A DNA stretch of 64,000 nt from Synechococcus sp. NB0720_010 (lineage in GTDB: Bacteria; Cyanobacteriota; Cyanobacteriia; PCC-6307; Cyanobiaceae), in NCBI RefSeq assembly GCF_023078835.1, contig NZ_CP090898.1, positions 62,001 through 126,000 of the forward strand, in the 5' to 3' direction. Shown in pieces: positions 8,954-17,497 of this stretch (positions are counted from its first letter, which is position 1; each line of letters opens with the position of its first letter). The notes under the pieces are model-generated. The model was given only the letters and a program-made list of their open reading frames with translations. It had not been told where the DNA came from and ran no database searches. The position numbers and the translations under genes were made by a program.

Positions 8954-10123
8954 TCAGTTGTTAATAGCGAGGGCCGCACCGAGTCCGCCACGGATGTCAT
9001 TGGGCAAAAGACGTCCGTCGTGATCGGTGTCCAGGGCATCGAACACAGCATCGGTCCCCAGCCATTCCTCGCGAGTGATGCAGCCATCGCCATCGAGGTC
9101 GTTCAGCAGGAAGATTTCCTGGGCGGCATGTTGGAAGGCACTGGCTCCCTCCAGTTCGCCCAAACGGTGGGCCAATTGGGCTTCCAAGGTCTCGATTGCC
9201 TTGGTGAATCCCCGGATACCCTCATCCAGTTTTTCAGTGGCCATCTGATCCTCGGCCATCATCGCCTTGAAGCCTTGGGCATCCAGGTGGATCTGTTGCT
9301 CCGTCGTCGCTGGATCAAAGGGGTTCAGTTTCCGTTGCAGATCCCCTTGGGTGTTGCGCAGTTGATCCAGGAGTTTGGGCGAGATGGTGAGTAGGTCACA
9401 TCCCGCCAATTCGACGATCTCGTCGATGTTGCGGAAGCTCGCTCCCATGACCTCGGTTTTGTAGCCGAAGGTCTTGAAGTAGTTGAAGATCTTGGTGACC
9501 GAGAGCACGCCCGGATCCTCATGGCCGGGATAGCTCTCGCGGCCGGTGCTCTTTATGAACCAGTCGAGGATGCGGCCGACAAAGGGGGAGATCAAGGTGA
9601 CGCCAGCCTCAGCGGCGGCCACGGCCTGAGCGAAGCTGAAGAGGAGGGTGAGGTTGCAGTGGATGCCCTCTTTTTCGAGCACCTCCGCGGCCTTGATGCC
9701 TTCCCAGGTGGAGGCAATCTTGATCAGCACGCGATCACGGCTGATGCCCGCTTGGCGATAAAGGCCAATCAGCTTGCGGGCCTTGGTGATCGTCGCTTCG
9801 GTGTTGAAGCTCAGGCGCGCATCCACTTCGGTGGAGACCCGGCCGGGGACGATCTTGAGAATTTCCTTGCCGAAGGTGACGCAGATCTCGTCGAGGGCTT
9901 CGCGCACCACCTCTTCAGCCGGTGCCGAGGGGCCGCAGACCTCGCGGGACTCCCGCAGGGAGGTATCGATCAGGTTTTGGTAGGTCGGGATCTGGGCCGC
10001 CGCCAGGATCAACGAAGGGTTGGTGGTGGCATCCCGGGGGGTGAACTGCTGAATCGCATCGATGTCACCGGTATCGGCGACAACAACGGTCATCGCGGCC
10101 AGTTGGTCGAGGAGATTGGCCAT
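8954..10123 (-). CDS. tal: Transaldolase with C-terminal EF-hand pair
   Basis: Transaldolase B-type enzyme of the pentose phosphate pathway, which moves dihydroxyacetone units between sugar phosphates. The N-terminal 320 residues or so are canonical: [30 protein letters not shown], and the Schiff-base Lys in [15 protein letters not shown]. Past the normal end the protein continues with two 12-residue EF-hand loops, one starting DLDGDGC and the other DTDHDG. They sit about 350-361 and 373-384 on the longer 397-residue numbering, with Asp/Glu at positions 1, 3, 5 and 12. This adds a probable Ca2+-binding module to a carbon-metabolism enzyme. The ATG at 10123 is preferred; an upstream ATG at 10147 adds eight residues. 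Confidence 0.96.
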   Translation of the reverse strand: MANLLDQLAAMTVVVADTGDIDAIQQFTPRDATTNPSLILAAAQIPTYQNLIDTSLRESREVCGPSAPAEEVVREALDEICVTFGKEILKIVPGRVSTEVDARLSFNTEATITKARKLIGLYRQAGISRDRVLIKIASTWEGIKAAEVLEKEGIHCNLTLLFSFAQAVAAAEAGVTLISPFVGRILDWFIKSTGRESYPGHEDPGVLSVTKIFNYFKTFGYKTEVMGASFRNIDEIVELAGCDLLTISPKLLDQLRNTQGDLQRKLNPFDPATTEQQIHLDAQGFKAMMAEDQMATEKLDEGIRGFTKAIETLEAQLAHRLGELEGASAFQHAAQEIFLLNDLDGDGCITREEWLGTDAVFDALDTDHDGRLLPNDIRGGLGAALAINN

Positions 10124-10166
10124 GCCGGGCACCAAACGTATTTTCAAGCTAGCGATGCCAATCGGG

Positions 10167-10198
10167 GCGTGACTCCCGTTGTCATCAAGCGGTCACGC
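10167..10198. repeat. 7-bp inverted repeat between ftsI and tal
   Basis: GCGTGAC and GTCACGC face each other across 18 bases in the spacer between the ftsI stop and the tal start, both minus strand. No T run follows, so it could be a weak hairpin or an operator upstream of tal. It is short enough to be chance. Confidence 0.3.
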
Positions 10199-10206
10199 AG
10201 TGCGAT

Positions 10207-12024
10207 CTACTGACGGGCCGTTGTGGGAACCGTGCGGCTGGGCGGGATTTTCTCAATCACCAATAAGGCCTCAATGATTTGCTTGGCGACGGGAACCGCC
10301 ACCGTTGATCCGTAGGCGTTTTCGCCCTTCGGCTCATCGACAACGACCAACACGACATAGCGCGGTTGGTTGATCGGCAAATGGGCGATGAAGCTCGTGA
10401 TCTTGGCTCCGGCCACGTAGACACCATTGCGTGCCTTTTGCGCCGTCCCTGTTTTGCCGCCAATCCGGTGGCCTGGGATTTGTACGCCACGGCCACTGCC
10501 TTTCTCCACCACCGTCTCCATCCAATTGAGGACGGTTTGGGCGATGGCGGGCCGGATCAGTTGCACCCCTGAGGCCGGCGGGGCGCTGGCCAGGTCATCA
10601 CCGGAGCGCAGGCCGCGGGTGATGTGGGGACTGACCAGCCTGCCGCCGTTCGCCAACATCGCGTGCAGCTGGATCAATTTCAGGGGCGTCAGGTTGAAGC
10701 CTTGACCGAAGGCGGCCGTTGCGGGCTCGATCGGTTGGGTTTTAAAGGTCTCGAGGGATTTGAGCTGACCGGCTACGGCGCCGGGCAGGTCGGTATCCGG
10801 AGTGTTGTCGATTCCCAGGGTGTGGAGCCAATGCCAGAAGCGTGCCGGTTGAACCCGCCGCATCGCTTCCACCATTGCCACGTTGCTGGAGACCTGCAGG
10901 ACCGTTGGGAAGTCGATCAAGCCATTGCCTTTGCGGTCGTGGTTAAAGATCGGCCAGCCGCCAACGGTCAGTTGGCCGGAGTCATTCACCTTTCCTGACG
11001 GGTCAATGGCGTTTTCCTGAAGGGCGATCGCCAGGTTGATCGGCTTGAAGGTTGACCCCGGTTCATAGAGATCTTGGACGGACCACTCACGGAACAATCC
11101 CGGCTGGAACTTCCAGAACTGGTTGGGGTTGTAGGTCGGGGTGGAGGCCAGGGTCAGCAGCTCACCGTTGCGGACATCCATGACCAACGCGGCCCCGCGC
11201 TTGGCCTTCCACTGCTGGACCTGTTTGGCCAGTGCCATCTGGGCGACTTGCTGCAGGCGGGCATCGAGGGTGAGCTGCAGCTTGAGGTCGTCGCCGTAGA
11301 GCACCCCTGGTTTCAGACCATCGGGCAGGGGCGTGCCATCGGCTCCACGCCGGAGACTTTTGGAGGCTTCTTGGCGACGCAGGTCGCGGTCACGGCTCTG
11401 CTCGAGACCCGCCTGGGGGACCCGCTCGAGATTGAGGAAGCCAACGACATTGGCGAAAAGTCCCCCTTGGGGGTAGACCCGCTGGGGATAGGCCTCAAGG
11501 TCGACACCGCTGATGCCCAGCTCGCGCACCCGTTGTGCGGTTTCTGGGTCGAGCTCGCTGGCCAGCTTCACCCCTGACTTACGGCCATCCATGGCCTTGA
11601 GCAACTCGCCCATGGGCTTGGCCAGGACGGGGGAGAGTTTGCGCGCCACATCCAGGGGGCTGCGCAGCCTTCCGATGTCGTCTCCAGGGAAGGAGAAGTA
11701 GCGGGGGTGGGCCCAGAGGGTGAAGCGCTCTTCATCCAGGGCAACCAGCCGACCCTGGCGATCAACGATTGTCCGCCTGCGGCCAAGGGGCGTGATCGTT
11801 TGGGTCTGAATCGCTCGGGCCCGGTTCAACAATTCGTTGCCCTGGATCACCTGAACCCAGGCCAGCCGCAGCGCTAAACCACTGAGTCCAGCCGCCAGAA
11901 GGCCGTAGACGAGCCAAAGCCGGCGCGGGGGCACCGGCTGCAAATCCACGACCCGGTTGCGTCTTGGACCACGTCCTTCCCGTGGTGCAGGGGCGCGCCG
12001 ACCCTGCAGCCCCTGCTGCGCCAT
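10207..12024 (-). CDS. ftsI: Penicillin-binding protein, FtsI type (septal transpeptidase)
   Basis: Class B PBP that crosslinks septal peptidoglycan during division. The 605-residue protein has a basic cytoplasmic tail (1-35), one membrane anchor (about 36-60), a PBP dimerisation domain, and a transpeptidase domain. That domain has the active-site Ser in STFKP (Ser324), SSN (about 379-381), and KTGTA near 530. Proteins of about 600 residues are usual for cyanobacterial FtsI. The start ATG overlaps the stop of the preceding FtsL-like gene by one base, so the two are probably translated together. Confidence 0.95.
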   Translation of the reverse strand: MAQQGLQGRRAPAPREGRGPRRNRVVDLQPVPPRRLWLVYGLLAAGLSGLALRLAWVQVIQGNELLNRARAIQTQTITPLGRRRTIVDRQGRLVALDEERFTLWAHPRYFSFPGDDIGRLRSPLDVARKLSPVLAKPMGELLKAMDGRKSGVKLASELDPETAQRVRELGISGVDLEAYPQRVYPQGGLFANVVGFLNLERVPQAGLEQSRDRDLRRQEASKSLRRGADGTPLPDGLKPGVLYGDDLKLQLTLDARLQQVAQMALAKQVQQWKAKRGAALVMDVRNGELLTLASTPTYNPNQFWKFQPGLFREWSVQDLYEPGSTFKPINLAIALQENAIDPSGKVNDSGQLTVGGWPIFNHDRKGNGLIDFPTVLQVSSNVAMVEAMRRVQPARFWHWLHTLGIDNTPDTDLPGAVAGQLKSLETFKTQPIEPATAAFGQGFNLTPLKLIQLHAMLANGGRLVSPHITRGLRSGDDLASAPPASGVQLIRPAIAQTVLNWMETVVEKGSGRGVQIPGHRIGGKTGTAQKARNGVYVAGAKITSFIAHLPINQPRYVVLVVVDEPKGENAYGSTVAVPVAKQIIEALLVIEKIPPSRTVPTTARQ

Positions 12025-12476
12025 CAGTAGCCCGGAAGAATTTGACCGGGATTGACTTGGGCCAAGAGGGCTTCGAAGTCTGGCCCTGCTGAGACGGCCG
12101 GCGGAGCGACGTACACGAGCTTTTCACTGCTGGTGGGCTCCAGCAGGGCCGGCTTGCGGGTCATCGAGAGGTGATGCTGCTCGAGCACCGCCGCTGATTC
12201 CTGCAGGCGGTGCTCCAGCCGCTGGGTCGCTTCAAGGGATTGGAAGCTGCTGGTCCAGCGGCCCTGCCAGTGGAGCGTCAGGGCGCTGAGACCGACAACG
12301 GCAACTCCCAGGCCGACGAGACTTCCATCGGCAATGCGATGCAAATTGCCAAGCCACGGCGCTTGGCGATCCAGCTTGCGGGCAAGCAGCGTGCCTTGAA
12401 TCAGCTCGAGGGAACGGCTGGAGCGGCTGCCCGGCGCTCTGTTGCTCTTCTGGAGCGGAACGGCAACCACAAACAT
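12024..12476 (-). CDS. Possible FtsL-like division protein
   Basis: About 150 residues: a basic N-terminal region of roughly 50 residues, one transmembrane segment (SLVGLGVAVVGLSALTLHW), a helical segment rich in Glu, Gln and Leu (QSLEATQRLEHRLQESAAVLEQHHL), and a Pro-containing tail. The topology (short cytoplasmic part, single anchor, periplasmic coiled coil) and the position directly upstream of ftsI with a one-base overlap match FtsL, a protein with almost no sequence conservation. I do not recognise the sequence itself. The frame starts with TTG-ATG, and the ATG at 12476 is preferred. An alternative is an unrelated membrane protein. Confidence 0.6.
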   Translation of the reverse strand: MFVVAVPLQKSNRAPGSRSSRSLELIQGTLLARKLDRQAPWLGNLHRIADGSLVGLGVAVVGLSALTLHWQGRWTSSFQSLEATQRLEHRLQESAAVLEQHHLSMTRKPALLEPTSSEKLVYVAPPAVSAGPDFEALLAQVNPGQILPGY

Positions 12477-12529
12477 CAACGCGTGCTGCGCAAGTCAACC
12501 ACGCGAGAGCGCTTCCAGCAAGGGGGTTT

Positions 12530-13939
12530 TCACCAACCCAGAACAACGAGATTGGCGAAGGTCAGGCTGTTCCAGAGGGCGTGCATCAGCACGCAACTGC
12601 CGAGCCGTCCACTGCGCCAGCGCAGCCAGCCCAAGCCGAGCCCCAGCACCATCAGCGGTGGAAATTCTCCGAGGCTGGAATGGGCCACGGCGAAGACAGC
12701 GGCGCTGACCACAATTCCCCAGCCCGATCCCCAGTAGCGCGCGGCAACGGGCAGCAGCGCACCGCGAAAGATCGTCTCCTCAAACAAGGGGGCAAGGACG
12801 ATGGCGGTGATTCCAAAACAAGCCAGAGCGGGGATGTTGTGTCCGTTGAGGACCAATTCCAGGAGGGGATTGCTGCCGCCCGGATCGCCAAAGAGTTGTC
12901 CCTGAAGCCAGCCCACCAGGCTCACCAGGGGCAGCACCATCAAGAATCCTTTGAGGGCTTGGCCAAAGCAAAGCGGCAGGGGGGACCAGCGGAATTGCAA
13001 CCATCCCCCCTGGGGCCCTGGCCCGAGGGGCTTCAGCAGCAGCCGCAGGATCAGCAGTGGCCCTGTCATCAAGGCGCCGTAGAGGACCACGACACTGATC
13101 CCCTGTTTGAGCACAGCCTCGATCGGCCAGTCCTGCAGCAGCCGCGTCAGCAGCGGTGCCACCAGCAGGGGAGTGATGAGCTCACCGACGACCACAAAAC
13201 CGCCGGCCACCAGCAGAACTGTGTCAATGCCGGAGAGGGCTGGGCCGAGCCATGGGGGCGCCGCTGGAGTCTTTCCGCGCCAGCGCCTCCAGAGCTCGCG
13301 AATCAGCAGGGCGATGCCGCCGAGCAGTCCCAGGCCGGGCACCAGGGTGACCGCCAGCAGCTGCACGCTGGCCTGCCTGGCGACCTGATCCCCCTGGCAG
13401 GCCTCAGGGCCCAGCAGTGCTTCGCAGCTCCACTGGCGTACAAGCGTTGATCCCTTGAGCTCGGCAAGAAGTTGCTCGCGCGACTGGCGGCCGTGCTGTT
13501 CGGGGTTCAGCAGCACGGTGGCGATCGCCTGCTGGGCTCCCCCTTCTTGGCGGAGCTGCTTCAGCAGGGACTGCGCTTGGCTCAGGTCCCCTGTGCGTTG
13601 CAGCAGCAGGGCTTGCTCAAGCAGCAGTCCTGGGGGTGGATTGCGCCCCTCCTCCTCGCTGTCGTTGATCGCGTTCTGGAGGCTCTCCTGGAGGGTTCGC
13701 AGGGGATCACCCGAGCTCAGCAGCGGACGGATGGGCTCGCTCAAGTTCCCCTGGGCCAGCACGCTCAGCTCCAGCTGGCGTCGGCTGAGGTCATCGCCAA
13801 CGGAGGGGCGTTGCAGGCTGCTGACGAGTCCGTTGAGCCAGAGCAACAGGCTGAGGGCCAGGCTGACCAGCGCCAGGGCCGATTTCCAGTTGGGTGTGTC
13901 TGACCTGCGTGGACTGTTGGACTCCTTTTCCGTGCTCAC
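12530..13939 (-). CDS. CPBP family intramembrane metalloprotease
   Basis: A 469-residue polytopic membrane protein. The C-terminal third has the CPBP (Abi/CaaX) motifs in order: EETIFRG (EExxxR), FAVAHSSLGEFP (FxxxH) and HALWNS. The N-terminal part has one membrane segment and a soluble region of about 150 helical residues (QAQSLLKQLRQEGG), then several membrane helices. Family members process prenylated proteins or act in stress response and peptide maturation; this one's substrate is unknown. It is transcribed away from the histidine phosphatase gene, and the spacer holds a strong inverted repeat at 13957-13987. Confidence 0.88.
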   Translation of the reverse strand: MSTEKESNSPRRSDTPNWKSALALVSLALSLLLWLNGLVSSLQRPSVGDDLSRRQLELSVLAQGNLSEPIRPLLSSGDPLRTLQESLQNAINDSEEEGRNPPPGLLLEQALLLQRTGDLSQAQSLLKQLRQEGGAQQAIATVLLNPEQHGRQSREQLLAELKGSTLVRQWSCEALLGPEACQGDQVARQASVQLLAVTLVPGLGLLGGIALLIRELWRRWRGKTPAAPPWLGPALSGIDTVLLVAGGFVVVGELITPLLVAPLLTRLLQDWPIEAVLKQGISVVVLYGALMTGPLLILRLLLKPLGPGPQGGWLQFRWSPLPLCFGQALKGFLMVLPLVSLVGWLQGQLFGDPGGSNPLLELVLNGHNIPALACFGITAIVLAPLFEETIFRGALLPVAARYWGSGWGIVVSAAVFAVAHSSLGEFPPLMVLGLGLGWLRWRSGRLGSCVLMHALWNSLTFANLVVLGW

Positions 13940-13956
13940 CCCACCGCCCCGTGCAT

Positions 13957-13987
13957 CTCACTGGGCTGCATTCTGCGGCCCAGTGAG
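13957..13987. promoter_or_regulatory. 10-bp perfect inverted repeat in a divergent promoter region
   Basis: CTCACTGGGC and its exact complement GCCCAGTGAG flank an 11-base centre in the 90-base spacer between the CPBP protease (minus) and the tandem histidine phosphatase (plus). A -10-like TACGAT at 14007-14012 places the repeat over the -35 region of the plus-strand gene. It could be an operator for a dimeric repressor or an RNA hairpin in the CPBP leader. Confidence 0.55.
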
Positions 13988-14035
13988 GGGCCATAGAGCC
14001 CTCAAATACGATGCCGTTTCGTTAAGGAAGTGCCC

Positions 14036-15397
14036 GTGTCCCTCCGGATCCTGCTGGTTCGCCACGGCCTGAGCAGCTTCAACCTCGAGCACCGGATCCA
14101 GGGCCGAGATGACCTCTCGAGCTTGACCGATGTGGGCGCTAAGCAGGCGCTGGCCACCGGTGAAGCCCTGCGGGCTCTGACGATTGATGCGGCTTACAGC
14201 TCTCCGCTGCGGCGCGCCCACGACACGGCCAAGGCCCTGCTGGCGGCGCAGGGATCCAGCGTGGATCTGCAGTTGAGCGATGACCTGCTCGAGGTGGACC
14301 TGGCCCCTTGGAGTGGCCTGCTGAGCAGTGAGGTCCAGACGCAGTTTCCCCAGGACTACGCCACATGGAAACGGAGCCCTGAGCAGCTCCAGCTGCGGCG
14401 CGCCGATGGATCCGAGTACGCCCCGATCCCAGAGTTGATGGCGCAGGCCCAGCGCTTTCTCGATGGTCTGCTGGCGGCCCATGAGCCAGGGGGAAGCCCC
14501 AAGACCGTTCTGGTGGTCGGTCACAACGCGATCCTGCGTTGCCTCGTGCTGGCCCTCCTTGGCTTGGAGGCTTCCGGCTTCCGTCGCCTTCGCTTAGAGA
14601 ACGCCTCCTTGTCGGTGTTCAACGTCAGTCCTGCGCCAGCCGGTTCGGCCTCCAAGCCCGTCGCGGTTCAAATCGAATCGCTGAACGGCACGACCCACCT
14701 GCAGCCCGAGGTCTGCGGAAGCAGCCTGCCCAGCAAAGGTCCAGGCCCCCGGATGCTGCTGGTGCGCCATGGCGAAACCGACTGGAACCGCCAAGGGCGC
14801 TTCCAGGGGCAAATCGATATCCCCTTGAACGAGAACGGCCGAGCCCAAGCCGCCGCCGCCGGCGAGTTCCTGCGCAAGGTGAGCTTTGATCGGGCCTATT
14901 CCAGTTCCATGTCTCGCCCCCGTCAGACGGCGGAGGGGATCTTGAAGCACCACGCGGGGGTGCCCCTCACCAGCGTCTCTGATCTGGTGGAAATCGGCCA
15001 CGGTGAATGGGAGGGCCGCCTGGAGGAGGAGATCTCTGCGGGCTGGGCGGAGCTCCTGGCCGACTGGAAACGTGCCCCCGAAACCGTGCAGATGCCTGGT
15101 GGGGAGACCATTCACGACGTCTGGGATCGCTCCTTGCGGGGCTGGAACACCATTGCTGCGAGCTTGGCCGCAGAAGAGACCGCCCTGGTGGTGGCCCACG
15201 ATGCCGTGAATAAGACGATCCTCTGCGCGTTGCTGGGCCTGACTCCGGCAGATATCTGGGCCGTCAAGCAGGGCAACGGCGGCGTCACCGTGATCGACTA
15301 CCCCAACGGAGCCGATCAAGCCCCAGTGGTGGTGTGTTTGAACCAAACGGCGCATCTTGGGGGGGTGATCGATCGAACCGCTGCCGGTGCGCTCTGA
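14036..15397 (+). CDS. Tandem-domain histidine phosphatase (phosphoglycerate mutase family)
   Basis: One chain of about 453 residues with two complete histidine phosphatase domains. The first starts LLVRHGLSSFN with its distal His in VVGHNAIL. A linker of about 50 residues leads to the second, LLVRHGETDWNRQGRF, with its distal His in VVAHDAVN. Both RHG motifs are intact, so both domains could be active. Candidate substrates include 2-phosphoglycolate-like or ribazole phosphates, but none is indicated. GTG at 14036 is preferred over GTG at 14030, because AAGGAA lies six bases before the former and directly abuts the latter. Confidence 0.9.
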   Translation: MSLRILLVRHGLSSFNLEHRIQGRDDLSSLTDVGAKQALATGEALRALTIDAAYSSPLRRAHDTAKALLAAQGSSVDLQLSDDLLEVDLAPWSGLLSSEVQTQFPQDYATWKRSPEQLQLRRADGSEYAPIPELMAQAQRFLDGLLAAHEPGGSPKTVLVVGHNAILRCLVLALLGLEASGFRRLRLENASLSVFNVSPAPAGSASKPVAVQIESLNGTTHLQPEVCGSSLPSKGPGPRMLLVRHGETDWNRQGRFQGQIDIPLNENGRAQAAAAGEFLRKVSFDRAYSSSMSRPRQTAEGILKHHAGVPLTSVSDLVEIGHGEWEGRLEEEISAGWAELLADWKRAPETVQMPGGETIHDVWDRSLRGWNTIAASLAAEETALVVAHDAVNKTILCALLGLTPADIWAVKQGNGGVTVIDYPNGADQAPVVVCLNQTAHLGGVIDRTAAGAL

Positions 15398-15421
15398 TCG
15401 CCCCAGTCCCCCGCGTTGACC

Positions 15422-16705
15422 ATGTCCATGTCTCTCCCCCAAGCCCTGGTGCTGCGCCAGGTTCAGCTGTTGGAGGGACCAGGCCAGGCGCTTCGCCGCA
15501 CTGACGTGCGTCTGGAGCAGGGCCGGATCGTCTCCTGGGGTGAGGGTTGCCTGGATCAAGGCACCCCAGAGATCGAGGCCTCGGGGCTCCTGTTGGCCCC
15601 TGCCCTGGTCGATCCCCATTCCTGCCTGGACGATCCCCAGAACGGGGTGGCTGAAACCAGGGCCTCCCTCGAGCGTTCCGCGATTGCCGCGGGGTACGGC
15701 ACCGTCGCTGTTCTGCCGGACTCCTGCCAGTGGCGCGACTCCCCTGAACGACTACAGGCTTTGGCTCCGGTGTCCTCAGGGAGCTTCGAGCTTCTGCGCT
15801 GGGGCAGCTTCAGCCTGGCGGGGGATGGCCAGGAGCTGGCCCCCCACGGCGATCAATTGGCCAGTGGAGCCCTGGGGCTGGCGGATGGCGCCCAACTCCC
15901 CTCTCTGCCGCTGCTTGAGCGTGGCCTCAGCCTGGCGGAAATGGACAACGCTCCCGTCCTCCTCTCTCCCCGTGATCGCCGCCTGGCCCAAGAGGGGTTT
16001 GTCCGAGAGGGTGTCGCGGCCCTGCGGGCGGGATGGCCCATGGATCCCTCCACCAGTGAAAGCCTGCCCCTGCGCAGCCTGTTGGCGCTGGCCGAGCGCT
16101 ATCCCTCGCGACGCCTGCAGCTGATGAATCTCTCCACCGCCGAGGCGGTGAACCTGCTCGAGGCCGTGGCCCCAGACCAGCGCCCGCCCGCCACGGTCTG
16201 TTGGTGGCATCTGCTGGTGGACTCCGCCAGCTTGGATCCAATCGCGGAGGGGTGGCGTGTGGAGCCGCCCCTGGGATCCGCCCTGGATCGCCAGCGGCTG
16301 AAGCATGGGCTGCGCCAGGGGCTGATCAGCGCCGTGGCGGTTAACCATCAAGCGCTGGATCCTGAAGAGCAGCTGCTTCCGGTGGATCAGCGCCGCCCTG
16401 GTGTCGCCGGCCATCGCTTCGTTCTGCCGGCCCTCTGGCAGGAGCTGGTGCAGGTGGATGGCTGGAGTGCCGAGGAGCTCTGGCAGGTGCTCTGTTTTGG
16501 CCCCGCCTCACTGCTGGGTCTCGCTCCTCCCCAGCTGTCTCTCGGCACGGATCGCTGGTTGCTCTTTGATCCCCAGCAGGTCTGGTCGGCCCAGCAGGAT
16601 TCCTACGCTCCGCTGGCTGCCAACCAGCCCCTGGCGAAGGCAACCCTCAAGGGGCAGGTGCTGGCGACGGGGCTCAACCCCCAGCTTTGGCGCCGGAGTC
16701 CTTAA
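15422..16705 (+). CDS. Dihydroorotase-like protein lacking metal ligands
   Basis: An amidohydrolase-fold protein of about 427 residues that aligns by eye with PyrC: GLLLAPALVDPHSCLDDP corresponds to PGLIDxHVHLREPG, GYGTVAVLP to GGxTTVxxMP, VEPPLGSALDRQRL to NPPLRsxxDR, and ISAVAVNHQAL to the DHAPH region. The key residues differ. The H-x-H pair reads HSC, a conserved His position in the middle reads MNLST, and the catalytic Asp position reads VNH. It therefore probably does not hydrolyse dihydroorotate. Inactive homologues (PyrX type) can scaffold aspartate carbamoyltransferase. ATG at 15422 is preferred over an upstream TTG. Its 3' end overlaps lepB by 32 bases. Confidence 0.85.
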   Translation: MSMSLPQALVLRQVQLLEGPGQALRRTDVRLEQGRIVSWGEGCLDQGTPEIEASGLLLAPALVDPHSCLDDPQNGVAETRASLERSAIAAGYGTVAVLPDSCQWRDSPERLQALAPVSSGSFELLRWGSFSLAGDGQELAPHGDQLASGALGLADGAQLPSLPLLERGLSLAEMDNAPVLLSPRDRRLAQEGFVREGVAALRAGWPMDPSTSESLPLRSLLALAERYPSRRLQLMNLSTAEAVNLLEAVAPDQRPPATVCWWHLLVDSASLDPIAEGWRVEPPLGSALDRQRLKHGLRQGLISAVAVNHQALDPEEQLLPVDQRRPGVAGHRFVLPALWQELVQVDGWSAEELWQVLCFGPASLLGLAPPQLSLGTDRWLLFDPQQVWSAQQDSYAPLAANQPLAKATLKGQVLATGLNPQLWRRSP

Positions 16706-17435
16706 GCGGATCGCTGCTCGCTAACGCACCGGATGTGGGGAGGGGCCAGAAGCGCCAGAAGGCCCGTCCAATGATTTCCTGCTCAGGAAGGAAGGCGCCA
16801 CCGGGCCAGAAACGACCATCCCAGCTATTCGCCCGGTTGTCCCCCAGCACCAGGACATGGCCCGGAGGGACAACGGCATTCAGGGTCCGGCATTGCCCCA
16901 TGCCCAGGGCATCGACGGGGCAGTAGTTCTGCACGTAGGGCTCCTTGAGCCAGCTGCCGTTGATGTTGACCTGCCCTCGCGGGTTGACGACGACCCGATC
17001 ACCGGAGACGGCGACGACGCGTTTGATGTAGGCATCACAGGCAGGATCGGCGACCCCTGGAATGCTGTTCAGAATGGGCAGCTGGGCCAGGACGCAACTG
17101 AAGGGTCCGACCTTGCGATCAGCGCTCAGAACGGGATCGAAGTGGTGGGGTGCATGGAAGACCACGATCTCCCCTCGTTTGGGTGAGCGGCTGCGCAGGG
17201 AGAGTTTCTCCACCAGCAGCCGGTCCTGCAGCTGTAGTCCAGGCAGCATCGAACCCGAGGGGATGTAGCGGGCCTCCAGGACGTAATGGCGCACGCCCAG
17301 GGCCACTCCGAGGGTGATCAGCACCCCCCTCCAGAACACCCAGGGACTCTCCTGGGGGGGCTGTTGAGGGGTGCGTTCGGGGTCTGAACCTCCGCTGTTG
17401 CTGCTGGCGGCTTGTGTTGGATCGTGCGAGGACAA
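16674..17435 (-). CDS. lepB: Signal peptidase I
   Basis: Membrane-bound leader peptidase that removes signal peptides of exported proteins. The 253-residue protein has a Pro/Gln/Ser-rich cytoplasmic start, one membrane anchor (VFWRGVLITLGVALGV), the catalytic Ser in YIPSGSMLPGL, the catalytic Lys in YIKRVVAVSGDRV, and the box E motif LGDNRANSWDGR. Length and motif order match S26 peptidases. The C-terminus overlaps the end of the convergent dihydroorotase-like gene. Confidence 0.96.
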   Translation of the reverse strand: MSSHDPTQAASSNSGGSDPERTPQQPPQESPWVFWRGVLITLGVALGVRHYVLEARYIPSGSMLPGLQLQDRLLVEKLSLRSRSPKRGEIVVFHAPHHFDPVLSADRKVGPFSCVLAQLPILNSIPGVADPACDAYIKRVVAVSGDRVVVNPRGQVNINGSWLKEPYVQNYCPVDALGMGQCRTLNAVVPPGHVLVLGDNRANSWDGRFWPGGAFLPEQEIIGRAFWRFWPLPTSGALASSDPLKDSGAKAGG

Positions 17436-17497
17436 GGACGGGGCTGCCAGCTGGGGGTTCGGCTAGGGAAGATTAGGTCCGTCCCCTCGCTTGATCG

